The notes beneath the pieces are model-generated. The model did no database searches. It was not told where the DNA came from and saw nothing but the letters and a program-made list of their open reading frames with translations. Below are positions 31,318 through 39,928 of a stretch of DNA of 64,000 bases, piece by piece. This stretch comes from Spirochaetaceae bacterium UBA5556 (GTDB taxonomy: Bacteria; Spirochaetota; Spirochaetia; Treponematales; Rectinemataceae). Location of the stretch: positions 1 to 64,000 of the forward strand of contig DIMW01000006.1 in the NCBI GenBank assembly GCA_002425765.1, in the 5' to 3' direction. Within the stretch, counting starts at the first letter, position 1, and the number at the start of each line of letters is the position of its first letter. The position numbers were made by a program, and so were the translations under genes.

Positions 31318-32689
31318 GAATCGTCATAGTCGACGACGAACCGATCATCTGCGAGGGCCTCGCGAACATGCTCACCGCCCAGAAAGAAAAAATTGGAAGC
31401 TGATCGCCATATATCACGACACTGAAGAGGCGCTCGAGACATGCAACTGGGAAAATGTCGATCTGTTGCTTCTGGACATCAACATGCCCGGCATGAACGG
31501 GCTCGAGATGGGGGAATCGCTCCGCGAGCGGGAAGGAGACACACCCGTCATCATCATCAGCGGTTACGCCCAGTTCGAGTACGCCCGCAAAGCGATGCAG
31601 AACAACGCGGTGGACTTTATCACCAAACCCGTAGCGACGGAGAAACTTTTTGCCGCCCTGCACAAGGCACAGGCGATCCTGGACGAACGCGAGGCAGAGA
31701 GGAAAAACCGCTTACTCATTGAAGAAAACATCGAGCGGCTCATCCGTGAATATTTCAGCGAGATACTCTTCGGAACGCAGCATTTTTCGGATGCGCAGAC
31801 GCAAGATCTGTGCGCCGAGCTGGGTCTTGGAGGCAAAACGTACGCTGTTATGGTCATCCTCGCTGAAGAGCGCCACTCAAATTTCGTGGAATTGCTGGAT
31901 GCCGCGAAAAAATCATTCCACTGCTCTTTTTACGGCTATCCCGCGGGGAAGGGATTGGCCGTGATTCTCGGCATTCTGCCGAAAGACTGCCGCTTCGATC
32001 CGGATAGTTTTCTTGATCTCGCAAAAAGGTACATTCAAGATATCCTGTGGTCCGGGTCCGCGCCTGCCGGAGAGATCGACGCGATAAACCCGTCGTACAC
32101 GAGGCTTTTCCAACAGATGCGGAATTCCGGGACAACAAATCCAGCACAAATGAGGGGCATTGTTGAACAGGGCTCCCTCCTCCCCGCCGCCAAAAGCACC
32201 TACTCCTTGCCCGTGCTGCAGGTGCTCGAGATAATGGATCAAGATTACGCGCAGCCGCTTTCATTGACCATCTTGTCCGGCAGAGTGTGCGTCCACCCGA
32301 CATATCCGTCCAATCTCTTCAAGAAACAGGTCGGACTCACTTTGGTAGAGTATATCAACCGCCGCAGGATAGAACAGGCGAAAAAACTGCTCGAAGACCC
32401 ACTGAACAAGATATTCTGGATCTCCGAACGGGTCGGGTTCATGAATCAGCGGTACTTCAGTCAGGTTTTCAAGAGAATCACCGGATTGACACCGGTAGCA
32501 TACCGTTCAGATTTCTTTCTCGCCTGCGGCGAAGCCTCAAGCGACGCCGCAGGCGCGGGATCGGGACGAAATGATGTCGCATTAGACGAAACTTCTTCAT
32601 CGCCGGCCTTCTCCGGCACCTGTTTGGATATTCAAGACGACTTTGAATCATCGAGTGTCTCAAGCAAAGCCCGAAGAGCGAGAATATAA
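31314..32689 (+). pseudogene. YesN-type response regulator (REC + AraC HTH), frameshifted
   Basis: The receiver domain starts MRIVIVDDEPIICEGLANML at 31314 but runs into TGA at 31401-31403. The reading continues one frame back from about 31390 (WKLIAIYHDTEEALE, LLLLDINMPGMNG with the phosphorylatable Asp, VIIISGYAQFEYA, FITKPVA) through an AraC-type helix-turn-helix (FKKQVGLTLVEYINRRRIEQ, VGFMNQRYFSQVFKRITG) to 32689. The break lies at an A6 run, 31387-31392. A true mutation, a sequencing error or slippage at the A run are all possible; the dead partner kinase favours decay. The 3' end overlaps aroQ by 58 bp on the opposite strand. Confidence 0.75.
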
Positions 32690-33087
32690 CTATATGCGCC
32701 GAATCCAGAGATTTGCCCCACGCACACGGGCGCAATCACAGATGTATGCCTGAATTCTTCTCTTTTGTAGATATTGGAGAGATGGACTTCGACTGTCGGA
32801 ATGTTCACCGCGGCTATCGCGTCGCGGAGGGCGATGGAATAATGCGTGTACGCGCCCGCATTGAGGACGATGCCGTCGATTTTCCCCACACAGCCGTGAA
32901 GGTAATCGATAAGACCACCCTCCGAGTTCGACTGGAAAAATGTGAGGCCAAGATCATATTTTTCGGCTTCGCGCAAAATTTCCTCGTCAATATCCTGCAG
33001 ACGCTTAGTACCGTAGATGTCTTTCTCTCTTGTGCCCAGCATATCAAGGTTCGGGCCGTTTATCACTGCAATCCGGAATTTTTCCAT
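32632..33087 (-). CDS. aroQ: Type II 3-dehydroquinate dehydratase
   Basis: A 151-residue AroQ, which dehydrates 3-dehydroquinate to 3-dehydroshikimate in the shikimate pathway (or in quinate breakdown). The active-site signature NGPNLDMLGTREKDIYG (catalytic Tyr), then FFQSNSEGGLIDYLHG, LNAGAYTHYSIALRDA and EVHLSNIYKREEFRHTS are complete. AAGGTGG lies before the ATG. It follows a DapA-like lyase by 14 bp in one operon. That partner is unusual for a biosynthetic gene, so a catabolic role is worth considering, but the family assignment itself is firm. Confidence 0.95.
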   Translation of the reverse strand: MEKFRIAVINGPNLDMLGTREKDIYGTKRLQDIDEEILREAEKYDLGLTFFQSNSEGGLIDYLHGCVGKIDGIVLNAGAYTHYSIALRDAIAAVNIPTVEVHLSNIYKREEFRHTSVIAPVCVGQISGFGAYSYILALRALLETLDDSKSS

Positions 33088-33101
33088 ATTCCCACCTTCT
33101 T

Positions 33102-34127
33102 CTATAAATACCCTTTGTGCGGCATCAGTCCTTCACAGTCCAGCGCTTCTCTCGCCGCCTCGAGCAGAGACTGTGGCAGCGTTGCGCCGCTTTTTACATA
33201 AATTTTTGCGGAGATGCCCGCGCCAGGACCCCACGCGATAAAATGATCGATTGCCTTGGCGGCATTCGTAAAGGCATTGCCGAAGGGAAGAACGCTCGCC
33301 GCCTGGAGGGTACGAAGCACAACATTCGATACGCGCGCGGAGAGTGCATCCGCTTCGACAGTGCGCCCCTCTCCCAGCAAATTGAGCACTTCGCGTAATT
33401 CGCGCGGAAAGCAGTTCGCCGAGCTCAAGAGGAAACCGTCGTAGAGTCCGCCAGCCTTTTTATACCATTCCGCATAATCGCCCTCGGCGCCGCGCACGAA
33501 AAAGACGCCGCCGAAATCGAGCCCCGACGTCACAACTTTGTCACCGCCACTGGTATCTTTCAACAAATATAAATTTTCATGGCGCGAAGCGAGATCCGCG
33601 ACTGTTTCCGGGGCTATTTCGTTTTCGGTGATTTGGGGCAGCTGATAGAATGCCGTCGGATAGCCAAGGTCAAGAACGGCATCTAGTTCCTGATATATCG
33701 CGCGCTGGGAAAGCTCTTTTCCTTTTGGCGCGGTCACCGCAAAGCCGCAGAGCTGTCTCGCGTGGAAGCCGGCGGGATCGGGATGTGCGTCCCCGAAGAG
33801 ACGGGTGACAGTCACCTCAATGTCTGCTTTGGCCGCGCCGATTGCCGGCCGCAAAATGCCGACGAGGATTGTAAAATCCATCTCTCGCGCATAATCGAGT
33901 GCGATATCGACAAGGTGCGCCTCTTCCTGCCGGCTCAGTTCCCAGCCTTCACTTGTCGAACCGGGCACAAGCAGCGCCGGCACATAGGGACGCATGAAAC
34001 GAAGGTGCGCATGGATTCGCGCTTTATCGATGGTGCCGTCAGGTTTGAAATGTGTCAGCGGCGGGCACCACAGGGTTGGGATGCCGCCGGGGAAAAATGT
34101 CGCGATCAATGAAGAACGGTCAATCAT
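33102..34127 (-). CDS. DapA-like (DHDPS/NAL-family) lyase
   Basis: A 341-residue TIM-barrel of the dihydrodipicolinate synthase/N-acetylneuraminate lyase superfamily. The Schiff-base lysine is in LYLLKDTSGGDK and the tyrosine motif in TAFYQLPQITENE. LVPGSTSEGWELSRQEEAHL replaces the usual GTTGE loop. Such enzymes join or cleave pyruvate adducts. The start at ATG 34127 has GAGG 5 nt upstream. It is upstream of and coupled to aroQ. Being longer than DapA (about 292) and with altered substrate loops, it is more likely a catabolic aldolase or dehydratase than lysine-pathway DapA; substrate unknown. Confidence 0.8.
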   Translation of the reverse strand: MIDRSSLIATFFPGGIPTLWCPPLTHFKPDGTIDKARIHAHLRFMRPYVPALLVPGSTSEGWELSRQEEAHLVDIALDYAREMDFTILVGILRPAIGAAKADIEVTVTRLFGDAHPDPAGFHARQLCGFAVTAPKGKELSQRAIYQELDAVLDLGYPTAFYQLPQITENEIAPETVADLASRHENLYLLKDTSGGDKVVTSGLDFGGVFFVRGAEGDYAEWYKKAGGLYDGFLLSSANCFPRELREVLNLLGEGRTVEADALSARVSNVVLRTLQAASVLPFGNAFTNAAKAIDHFIAWGPGAGISAKIYVKSGATLPQSLLEAAREALDCEGLMPHKGYL

Positions 34128-34225
34128 CCATACCTCACACGAATTCTTATGTGATAGTATACAGGGCATGGCCCGTGGCAACAAGTTTCACGACAAAAAA
34201 TGAGCCGGAAGGATTGAGGTGCACA

Positions 34226-34915
34226 GTGTACTACGCTTTTCTGTTTTGTATGCTTTTTGCGTCTCTTGGCGCTTCCGGAGCGCAGCCCCGCGACATCGAG
34301 TTCGGCGGCATCCCCTGGGGGTTGCGCCAGACCGCGGGCCCGGTCGACCCGGGACCCAATACATTCAGCAATGCGCCGGGCCAGGTCTGGGTCGACGCAC
34401 AGGGCCGCGCCCATCTCACGCTGCAGAAGCGCGGGGATGTATGGGTCGCGTCGGAAATGATGGCCAAGAGGGATGCCGGTTACGGCACATACCGGTTCAC
34501 CGTGTCTGGGGCGCTGAACGAACTGGATCCGAACATCGTCTTTGGTTTCTTCACGTGGGACAAGTCTCCGGAGGCATTCAACCGCGAAATCGACATCGAG
34601 ATTTCGCGCTGGGGAGATGCCGGCGGCCCGAATGGCTGGTTCACTGTCCAGCCTTACGATGTACCGGGGAATCAGTATTCTTTCTTTTTGCCGGGGGCCG
34701 ATGCCTATACCTTCGAAATGCGCTGGGAGAAAGATGCGGTCGAGTATGCGCTTTTTTGCGGTGGGAATGTGTGCGAACGCTGGAGATATTCCGGCACGGT
34801 TCCGGAGCCCGGGAGGGCGCGGCTGCGCATCAACCTCTGGCTTTTCCGTAGGCGGGTGCCGCTGGGTCCCGGGCCTTACGAAGTGATTGTCTCTGATTTC
34901 AGTTATTCAAAGTAA
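34226..34915 (+). CDS. Secreted GH16-like beta-glucanase-fold protein
   Basis: A 229-residue protein. The start is GTG 34226, with GAGG 6 nt upstream, and residues 1-19 form a signal peptide. EIDIE at residues 121-125 matches the GH16 catalytic motif E-x-D-x-E (nucleophile and acid/base), preceded by YGTYRFTVSGALNE and NIVFGFFTW, typical of the beta-jelly-roll. This suggests an extracellular or periplasmic hydrolase of beta-glucan or galactan. It is monocistronic, divergent from the DapA-like gene and convergent with the sigma-54 activator. Activity is inferred from the motif. Confidence 0.75.
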   Translation: MYYAFLFCMLFASLGASGAQPRDIEFGGIPWGLRQTAGPVDPGPNTFSNAPGQVWVDAQGRAHLTLQKRGDVWVASEMMAKRDAGYGTYRFTVSGALNELDPNIVFGFFTWDKSPEAFNREIDIEISRWGDAGGPNGWFTVQPYDVPGNQYSFFLPGADAYTFEMRWEKDAVEYALFCGGNVCERWRYSGTVPEPGRARLRINLWLFRRRVPLGPGPYEVIVSDFSYSK

Positions 34916-34927
34916 GAATCTGAAGCC

Positions 34928-36487
34928 CTAATGCTCCCCTCTGGACGATAAAAACCACTCTCTGCGTATCCCGAGCTTCTTCATCTTGCTCTGCAGAGTG
35001 CTCGGTTTGAGATTCAGCGCCGCGGCGGCGCCCTCCTCTCCGTATATTCTTCCTCCGGAAACTTCCAGCGCCCTCTCTATGCGCTTTTTTATTATGCTCT
35101 GGAGAGGAAGGGCGCCGTCGTCCACATCGGCACTCCCCGCATATACCGCCTGTTTCTCTGTAACAGCGGCCGGTTTTGCCGAAAAGCCGGCCGCGCGCCT
35201 CGTCAGGGAATGCAGCCGTAGGCCCAGGTGCTCTTCACGAATCTCGCCACTGCCCGCGAGGATGGCCGCCCGTTCGAGCACATTCTTCAGCTCGCGCACG
35301 TTGCCTGGCCAGGAATATACCAAAATTGCATGAAAAGCCTGCTCCGTAAAGTGCAGACCCGAATTTTTTGTTCTCTCCTTGATGGAATGAAGAAAATGCA
35401 GTGCCAACAGCTCGATGTCGGAGGTCCGCTCCCGCAGGGAAGGAAGGGCAATTGGAAAAACAGAAAGACGATAATAGAGATCTTCCCGAAAATGGCCATC
35501 CTGCATCGCTTTCGCCAGATCGACATTTGTCGCCGCGATGATCCGCACGTCAACCTTGACGGGCTTCTCCCCACCGACACGCTCAAAGATGCCGTCCGAA
35601 AGCACTCGAAGAAGCTTCGGCTGCAGCTCCATGGGCAGGTCTCCCACTTCATCGAGGAACAGTGTCCCTTTGTCCGCCAGCTCGAAGCGCCCCTTCCGCA
35701 TGGCAAGAGCGCCGGTAAACGAACCTTTTTCATGACCAAAAAGCTCGCTCTCGGCCAGCGAGGTCGATAAGGCCGAGCAGTTCACCGGGACAAAGGGCCT
35801 CTCCGCGCGCGATGAAAGCCTGTGGATTGCGCGGGCAACTTCTTCTTTCCCCGTCCCTGTTTCGCCCATAATGAGCACCGGCGCCTCGGCGGCGGCGACA
35901 AGTCTGATGGAATCGAGCACACGGATCCACTGAGGGGAGCTGCCGATCAGGTTTCTGAAGGCGTCGGATTCGGATGCGAGCAGGTTATTGCGCTCATTCA
36001 GGAGCTGCGCAGTGCGCTCGATGAGTTCATTCGAGACATCGAATTGAACCAGCAGCGCTGCGACGAGGGTCGAGATCATCTCTATGAAACCGATGATCTG
36101 CGGGTTGAATCGATTGCACTTTCTGTGGTCGAAGGTGAGGAGGCCCACAATTTCATCTCCAAGGATGAGTGGGGAGACCAGACAGGAATGGTGCAGCGGC
36201 AAATTGATGATATCCGCGTAGGTGTCGATGTGATCTTCAGATTCGGAAAAGAGGTATGGCTTTCTGCCCTCCAGAATGGCCGCCAGATCCTTTCGGTTCT
36301 TTAATGAAATTGTATGGCCTGTGAGCGTTGCGTCCGCCAGAGGACCGGCCGCCTTCGTGACGCTGAGCGTCTGTTGGCCATCATACCGCAATATGACCGC
36401 AAGCTCATAATCTATGAGTTTCTGGATGGATTGAAGGATCAACTCCAGCATCGCATCGGAATCCATAACCGAAGTATTGGTGCTCAC
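34928..36487 (-). CDS. Sigma-54-dependent activator with GAF domain
   Basis: A 519-residue enhancer-binding protein. An N-terminal GAF sensor (about residues 10-160) is followed by the AAA+ domain with Walker A MGETGTGKEE, GSFTGA (sigma-54 contact loop), Walker B TLFLDEVGDLP and SWPGNVRELKN, and a Fis-type helix-turn-helix at the C-terminus (GEEGAAAALNLKPSTLQSKM). GTG 36487 has GGAGG 6 nt upstream; longer frames exist but have no ribosome site. It is divergent from a peroxiredoxin gene with a -24/-12 promoter, its probable target. The GAF domain may sense a redox or small-molecule signal, as in NorR/FhlA-type activators. Confidence 0.9.
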   Translation of the reverse strand: MSTNTSVMDSDAMLELILQSIQKLIDYELAVILRYDGQQTLSVTKAAGPLADATLTGHTISLKNRKDLAAILEGRKPYLFSESEDHIDTYADIINLPLHHSCLVSPLILGDEIVGLLTFDHRKCNRFNPQIIGFIEMISTLVAALLVQFDVSNELIERTAQLLNERNNLLASESDAFRNLIGSSPQWIRVLDSIRLVAAAEAPVLIMGETGTGKEEVARAIHRLSSRAERPFVPVNCSALSTSLAESELFGHEKGSFTGALAMRKGRFELADKGTLFLDEVGDLPMELQPKLLRVLSDGIFERVGGEKPVKVDVRIIAATNVDLAKAMQDGHFREDLYYRLSVFPIALPSLRERTSDIELLALHFLHSIKERTKNSGLHFTEQAFHAILVYSWPGNVRELKNVLERAAILAGSGEIREEHLGLRLHSLTRRAAGFSAKPAAVTEKQAVYAGSADVDDGALPLQSIIKKRIERALEVSGGRIYGEEGAAAALNLKPSTLQSKMKKLGIRREWFLSSRGEH

Positions 36488-36603
36488 CTTAGGCCTCCAC
36501 CGAAATTCTGACGACAATATACCAATAATTCGGTGCATTGAGAAGTCCGGATTTTCTTTGAGAATATGTCTATTTATTATAATCAAATAACATTTTCGAA
36601 CAT

Positions 36604-36620
36604 TTGGCATACTTCTTGCT
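36604..36620 (+). promoter_or_regulatory. Sigma-54 (-24/-12) promoter of the peroxiredoxin gene
   Basis: TTGGCATACTTCTTGCT: GG and GC elements with exactly 10 bp between, close to the sigma-54 consensus TGGCAC-N5-TTGC. It lies 69 bp before the peroxiredoxin ATG and is divergent from the GAF/sigma-54 activator. The match is seen directly; activation by that protein is inference. Confidence 0.8.
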
Positions 36621-36688
36621 TCTTTAAATCTCGTGGTAGCCCATGCGATGCAACAACTACCCAAATCGTATTGTGGAGGTATTCTTGT

Positions 36689-37342
36689 ATGGATGAAAAG
36701 CGATTCTCAATGCCGCTGCTCGGCGATGATTTCCCTGAAATGGAACTTGTGACCACTCAAGGGGTGCTCAAGCTTCCGCAAGACCTTAAGGGCTCATGGT
36801 TTTTGCTCTTCAGTCACCCCGCAGACTTCACTCCTGTCTGTACAAGCGAGTTCGTCTCATTCGAACAGCACGCAAAGGAATTTGAAGATCTTGGCGTCAA
36901 GCTGATTGGCATGTCGGTCGATCAGGTCTTCAGCCATATTAAATGGGTTGAATGGATCAAGGACAAACTCGGCGTGAATATAAGCTTTCCTGTTGCCGCG
37001 GCAAATGACAGTATCGCCGAGAAACTCGGGCTCCTGCATCCAGGCAAAGGAACCAATACGGTCCGTGCCGTATTTATTGTCGATCCTAAGGGAAAGGTCC
37101 GACTCATTGTCTACTATCCGCAGGAAATTGGGCGCAACATAAGTGAATTTGTACGCGCAGCAAAGGCCCTGCAGATTTCTGACACAGGAGTCGCGGTACC
37201 CGCCGATTGGCCCAATAACAGCCTCATCAAAGACAGAGTGATCATCCCTCCCCCCAAGACCGTCAAAGAGGCTGAGGAACGGCTCAAGAAATACGAGGGA
37301 TTCGACTGGTGGTTCTGCCACAGGCCGCTCGAAAATAATTAA
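36689..37342 (+). CDS. Peroxiredoxin, Prx6/archaeal-type 2-Cys
   Basis: A 217-residue peroxiredoxin. The peroxidatic cysteine is in ADFTPVCTSEF (residue 51), with TPVCT motif and a downstream arginine. The long C-terminal extension ends FDWWFCHRP with a second cysteine at about residue 210, as in archaeal Prx proteins, where this residue acts in resolving the disulfide. It reduces peroxides using a thiol donor. GGAGG precedes ATG 36689 by 9 nt; the ORF extends to 36566 but without a ribosome site. The promoter is sigma-54-type. A flavin/NAD reductase gene follows, possibly the reductant source. Confidence 0.92.
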   Translation: MDEKRFSMPLLGDDFPEMELVTTQGVLKLPQDLKGSWFLLFSHPADFTPVCTSEFVSFEQHAKEFEDLGVKLIGMSVDQVFSHIKWVEWIKDKLGVNISFPVAAANDSIAEKLGLLHPGKGTNTVRAVFIVDPKGKVRLIVYYPQEIGRNISEFVRAAKALQISDTGVAVPADWPNNSLIKDRVIIPPPKTVKEAEERLKKYEGFDWWFCHRPLENN

Positions 37343-37363
37343 ATCATCGCAAAAAGTCGGAAC

Positions 37364-37393
37364 GCCGCGGACGGGCCTTGCCCGGGCCGCGGC
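37364..37393 (+). terminator. GC-rich hairpin after the peroxiredoxin gene
   Basis: GCCGCGG (37364-37370) pairs with CCGCGGC (37387-37393) around a GC-rich loop, 21 bp after the stop. No T run follows, so it is at best a weak or factor-assisted terminator. The next gene has its own promoter. Confidence 0.4.
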
Positions 37394-37483
37394 CCGCTCT
37401 TCCGGCTCTTTCCGAAGCCATCCCGTTTTAGCTGGTTTTTGTCCAAAGCTCGTCTCGTTTCGTTTTGTGCCAAATTATAAATA

Positions 37484-37512
37484 TTGACTATTTTAATCAA
37501 TTATTTTATATT
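37484..37512 (+). promoter_or_regulatory. Sigma-70 promoter of the FAD/NAD reductase gene
   Basis: TTGACT (37484-37489), a 17-bp spacer and TATATT (37507-37512), 21 bp before the ATG at 37534. Close to consensus; transcription should begin near 37519 with a very short leader. Confidence 0.75.
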
Positions 37513-37533
37513 GATAAAAACGGAACGGTTTAT

Positions 37534-38670
37534 ATGAGAATCGTGATTATTGGCAACGGAATCGCGGCGACGTCAGCGGCGGTTTCGATTCGGGAATATG
37601 ACACGGAGAACGGCATCACCATGCTCTCCGATGAACACGCACCATTCTATTCGCGGCCCCGGCTTACGGAGTACCTAGCGGGCAAGGTCGCGTTCGAAAA
37701 GATTGTCATCCGCGATGAAACCTGGTACGCAAAGAATAATATCGAGCTCATGCAGGGAGTGCGCGTAGAATCCGTCGATCCCGGGCACCGCGCGGTGACG
37801 GGGTCGTTCGGCCTTCTGAACTATGACCGTCTCCTGATCGCTTCGGGGGCGTCGGCGGCGCTGCCCTCTTTCTATAATGCTCATCTTGAACATGTGTTCA
37901 CGCTGCGCACCAAAGAGGACGCGGACAGGATCGCGGCAGTCGCGGCGAGGTCCCGGACGGCCGTGATAATCGGCGGCGGGCTGCTGGGCATCGAAACAGC
38001 GTACGCGCTGGCCGAGCGCGGGCTGGAACCGACGGTCATCGAGGTGTTTGACAGGCTTCTGCCCAGACAGCTCGATGCTGAATCGGCGAACATGCTGCAG
38101 GACATGCTCGCGCAAAAAGGGCTGCACTTTTTGCTGGCAAAACAGATCGCTTCCCTTTTGAATGACTACGGAAGAGTCAAGGTCCTGTTTGGGGACGACG
38201 CTGCGCTGAGCGCGGACATGGCGGTCATTTCAGCCGGTATACGGCCGAATATCTCATTCTTGAAAAATTCCGGGGTTAACGTGGGGCGAGGGGTGATCGT
38301 CGATACACACCTTCGGACCAATGTTCTTAACATCTATGCCGCAGGCGACTGCGCCGAATTTAAAGGCAAGATATATGGCATCTGGCCTGCCGCGAAAGAG
38401 GAGGGAGAAATTGCCGGAAAGGTGATTGCCGGTCAGGAAGCCTCATACCACGGCAGCCTCATGAGCGCCAAGCTCAAAGTCGCGAATATCGACATGGCTT
38501 CTGTAGGTGATATTACAATAGGCTCACAGACCCGGGCAGAATCCCGGCGCGATGGTTCCTCTTTCAGAAAGCTCTTCTATGAAAATGAAAAACTCAAAGG
38601 CGCCATCCTCATTGGCGACACCACAGATTATTTCAAATTGCAGAGAGAAATCGCGCAGAGTGCGGGTTAG
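37534..38670 (+). CDS. FAD/NAD(P)-dependent oxidoreductase (rubredoxin/nitrite reductase-type)
   Basis: A 378-residue pyridine nucleotide-disulfide oxidoreductase-like flavoprotein. The N-terminal FAD motif is VIIGNGIAATSAA, the NAD motif VIIGGGLLGIETAYALAERG, and the second FAD motif NIYAAGDCAE. There is no CxxxxC redox disulfide, so it belongs to the rubredoxin reductase/nitrite reductase small-flavoprotein group. It carries electrons from NAD(P)H to a partner protein, possibly in peroxide or oxygen detoxification, because a peroxiredoxin gene precedes it. The start at 37534 has only a weak ribosome site; the upstream ATG in the same frame lies before the promoter. Confidence 0.85.
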   Translation: MRIVIIGNGIAATSAAVSIREYDTENGITMLSDEHAPFYSRPRLTEYLAGKVAFEKIVIRDETWYAKNNIELMQGVRVESVDPGHRAVTGSFGLLNYDRLLIASGASAALPSFYNAHLEHVFTLRTKEDADRIAAVAARSRTAVIIGGGLLGIETAYALAERGLEPTVIEVFDRLLPRQLDAESANMLQDMLAQKGLHFLLAKQIASLLNDYGRVKVLFGDDAALSADMAVISAGIRPNISFLKNSGVNVGRGVIVDTHLRTNVLNIYAAGDCAEFKGKIYGIWPAAKEEGEIAGKVIAGQEASYHGSLMSAKLKVANIDMASVGDITIGSQTRAESRRDGSSFRKLFYENEKLKGAILIGDTTDYFKLQREIAQSAG

Positions 38671-38690
38671 AGGTCCACGCCAAAAGTCGC

Positions 38691-39782
38691 TCAGAACGTG
38701 AACGGAACAGCCACACCCAGTTCTTCCCCAATCTGCCTGAGCTGGGCGGCGACTTTTTCGCTGAGCGGCACACCGACGCGCGCGCTCTCGGCCTCGGCTT
38801 CATGCTCTTTGAGGCCTGCGTAGTAGACCCGCTCGCAGCCTTCCGCGGGCTCGGCGTTCTCGAGCTCGTCCAGGAGACGGTCCATGTCGGACTTGATCTC
38901 TTCGGGATCGCGGAACAGATCGAGGCGGATCGCGCCGAAGAAGTGGCAGACGCGCGCCGATGTCGCCTGGCTGTCCATCACCGCCTGGCCGAACACACCG
39001 CCGCTTAAGACCGCGGTCATGATATCGACGACCTCCGCGAGCCCGTAGCCCTTGTAACCACTGAAGAGCTCGCCTTCCCCGCCCAGCGGCAGTATCCCGC
39101 CGCCGCGCTGATAGAGCATGTCTTCAAGGAGACTGTGCGCATCAGAAGTGCCCACGCCCTTGGTGTTGACCGCCCAGCCGCCCGGCAGTGGCTTCTGCTC
39201 CCGGTCGTAGACCTCGACCTTGCCTCTCGTGACGACGGTGGTCGCCATATCGAGCGTAAACATCCGCCCGTCGTGCGCGGGGATGGAAAAGGCTATCGGG
39301 TTCGTGCCGAACATCGCTTTCCGGCCGAATGTGGGGACCCCCAGGGCGGCGGTGTTGGTCATGCATATCCCGATCATATCACTGGGGGCGGCCATTTCCG
39401 TATAATACCCCGCGATGCCGAAATGATTGGAGTTGCGCACCGAAGAGAATGCCGCGCCGCTGACCCTCGCCTTCTCGATGACGCGCGCCATTGTCCGCTT
39501 GCTGAGGCTCAGGCCCATCGCGCCATTCGCGTCGAGCACGAGCGAAAGAGGCGTCTCTCGCACTGTCGTCGCCCGGACTCCTCCGGCCATGATTCCGCGC
39601 TGGAGCCCATTCTTGTACCGCCAGAGCCGCCCCACCCCATGGCTTTCGATGCCACGGGCGTCCGCGGCGACCAGAATTTCGGCCGAATCCCGCGCTTCAT
39701 CGGGAGGCAGACCGAGCTTCATGAAAACCGCCGCGCAAAATTGCTCGAGCTTCATTCTCTCTATCCTGATCTTGTGGCTCAT
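38691..39782 (-). CDS. Malate/L-lactate dehydrogenase family (Ldh_2) protein
   Basis: A 363-residue NAD(P)-dependent dehydrogenase of the Ldh_2/YlbC type. It has the family segments ARGIESHGVGRLWRY, VLDANGAMGLSLS, GAAFSSVRNSNHFGIAGYY (the histidine in SNHFG), MTNTAALGVPTFGRKAMFGTNP and GYKGYGLAEVVD. It interconverts 2-hydroxy and 2-keto acids (malate, lactate, ureidoglycolate, or sugar-derived acids). Two starts are plausible: ATG 39782 (used here, SHKIRIERMKLEQF, usual length) and ATG 39755 with AGGA upstream. It is convergent with the flavoprotein gene. Confidence 0.88.
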   Translation of the reverse strand: MSHKIRIERMKLEQFCAAVFMKLGLPPDEARDSAEILVAADARGIESHGVGRLWRYKNGLQRGIMAGGVRATTVRETPLSLVLDANGAMGLSLSKRTMARVIEKARVSGAAFSSVRNSNHFGIAGYYTEMAAPSDMIGICMTNTAALGVPTFGRKAMFGTNPIAFSIPAHDGRMFTLDMATTVVTRGKVEVYDREQKPLPGGWAVNTKGVGTSDAHSLLEDMLYQRGGGILPLGGEGELFSGYKGYGLAEVVDIMTAVLSGGVFGQAVMDSQATSARVCHFFGAIRLDLFRDPEEIKSDMDRLLDELENAEPAEGCERVYYAGLKEHEAEAESARVGVPLSEKVAAQLRQIGEELGVAVPFTF

Positions 39783-39928
39783 TCCACTGTCACCCCATAT
39801 TCCAGAATCCAATAATATCAACAACCGCTATCTATGATCTATTCAGTACGAATAGCGCCGCGATACCTCGCCGCATATCTTGATTCGCTTTTAAAAAGGG
39901 AATACATCTTGCATCTGAGCAACAATAT

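Noticed and set aside
31387..31392. Programmed -1 frameshift site in the response regulator
   Set aside because: The A6 run is not in the X-XXY-YYZ phase in the upstream frame, no stimulatory structure is evident, and the partner kinase is dead. Mutation or sequencing error is simpler.
34052..34225. N-terminal extension of the GH16-like protein
   Set aside because: It would run through the divergent intergenic region and DapA-like start; the signal peptide and ribosome site fit the GTG at 34226.
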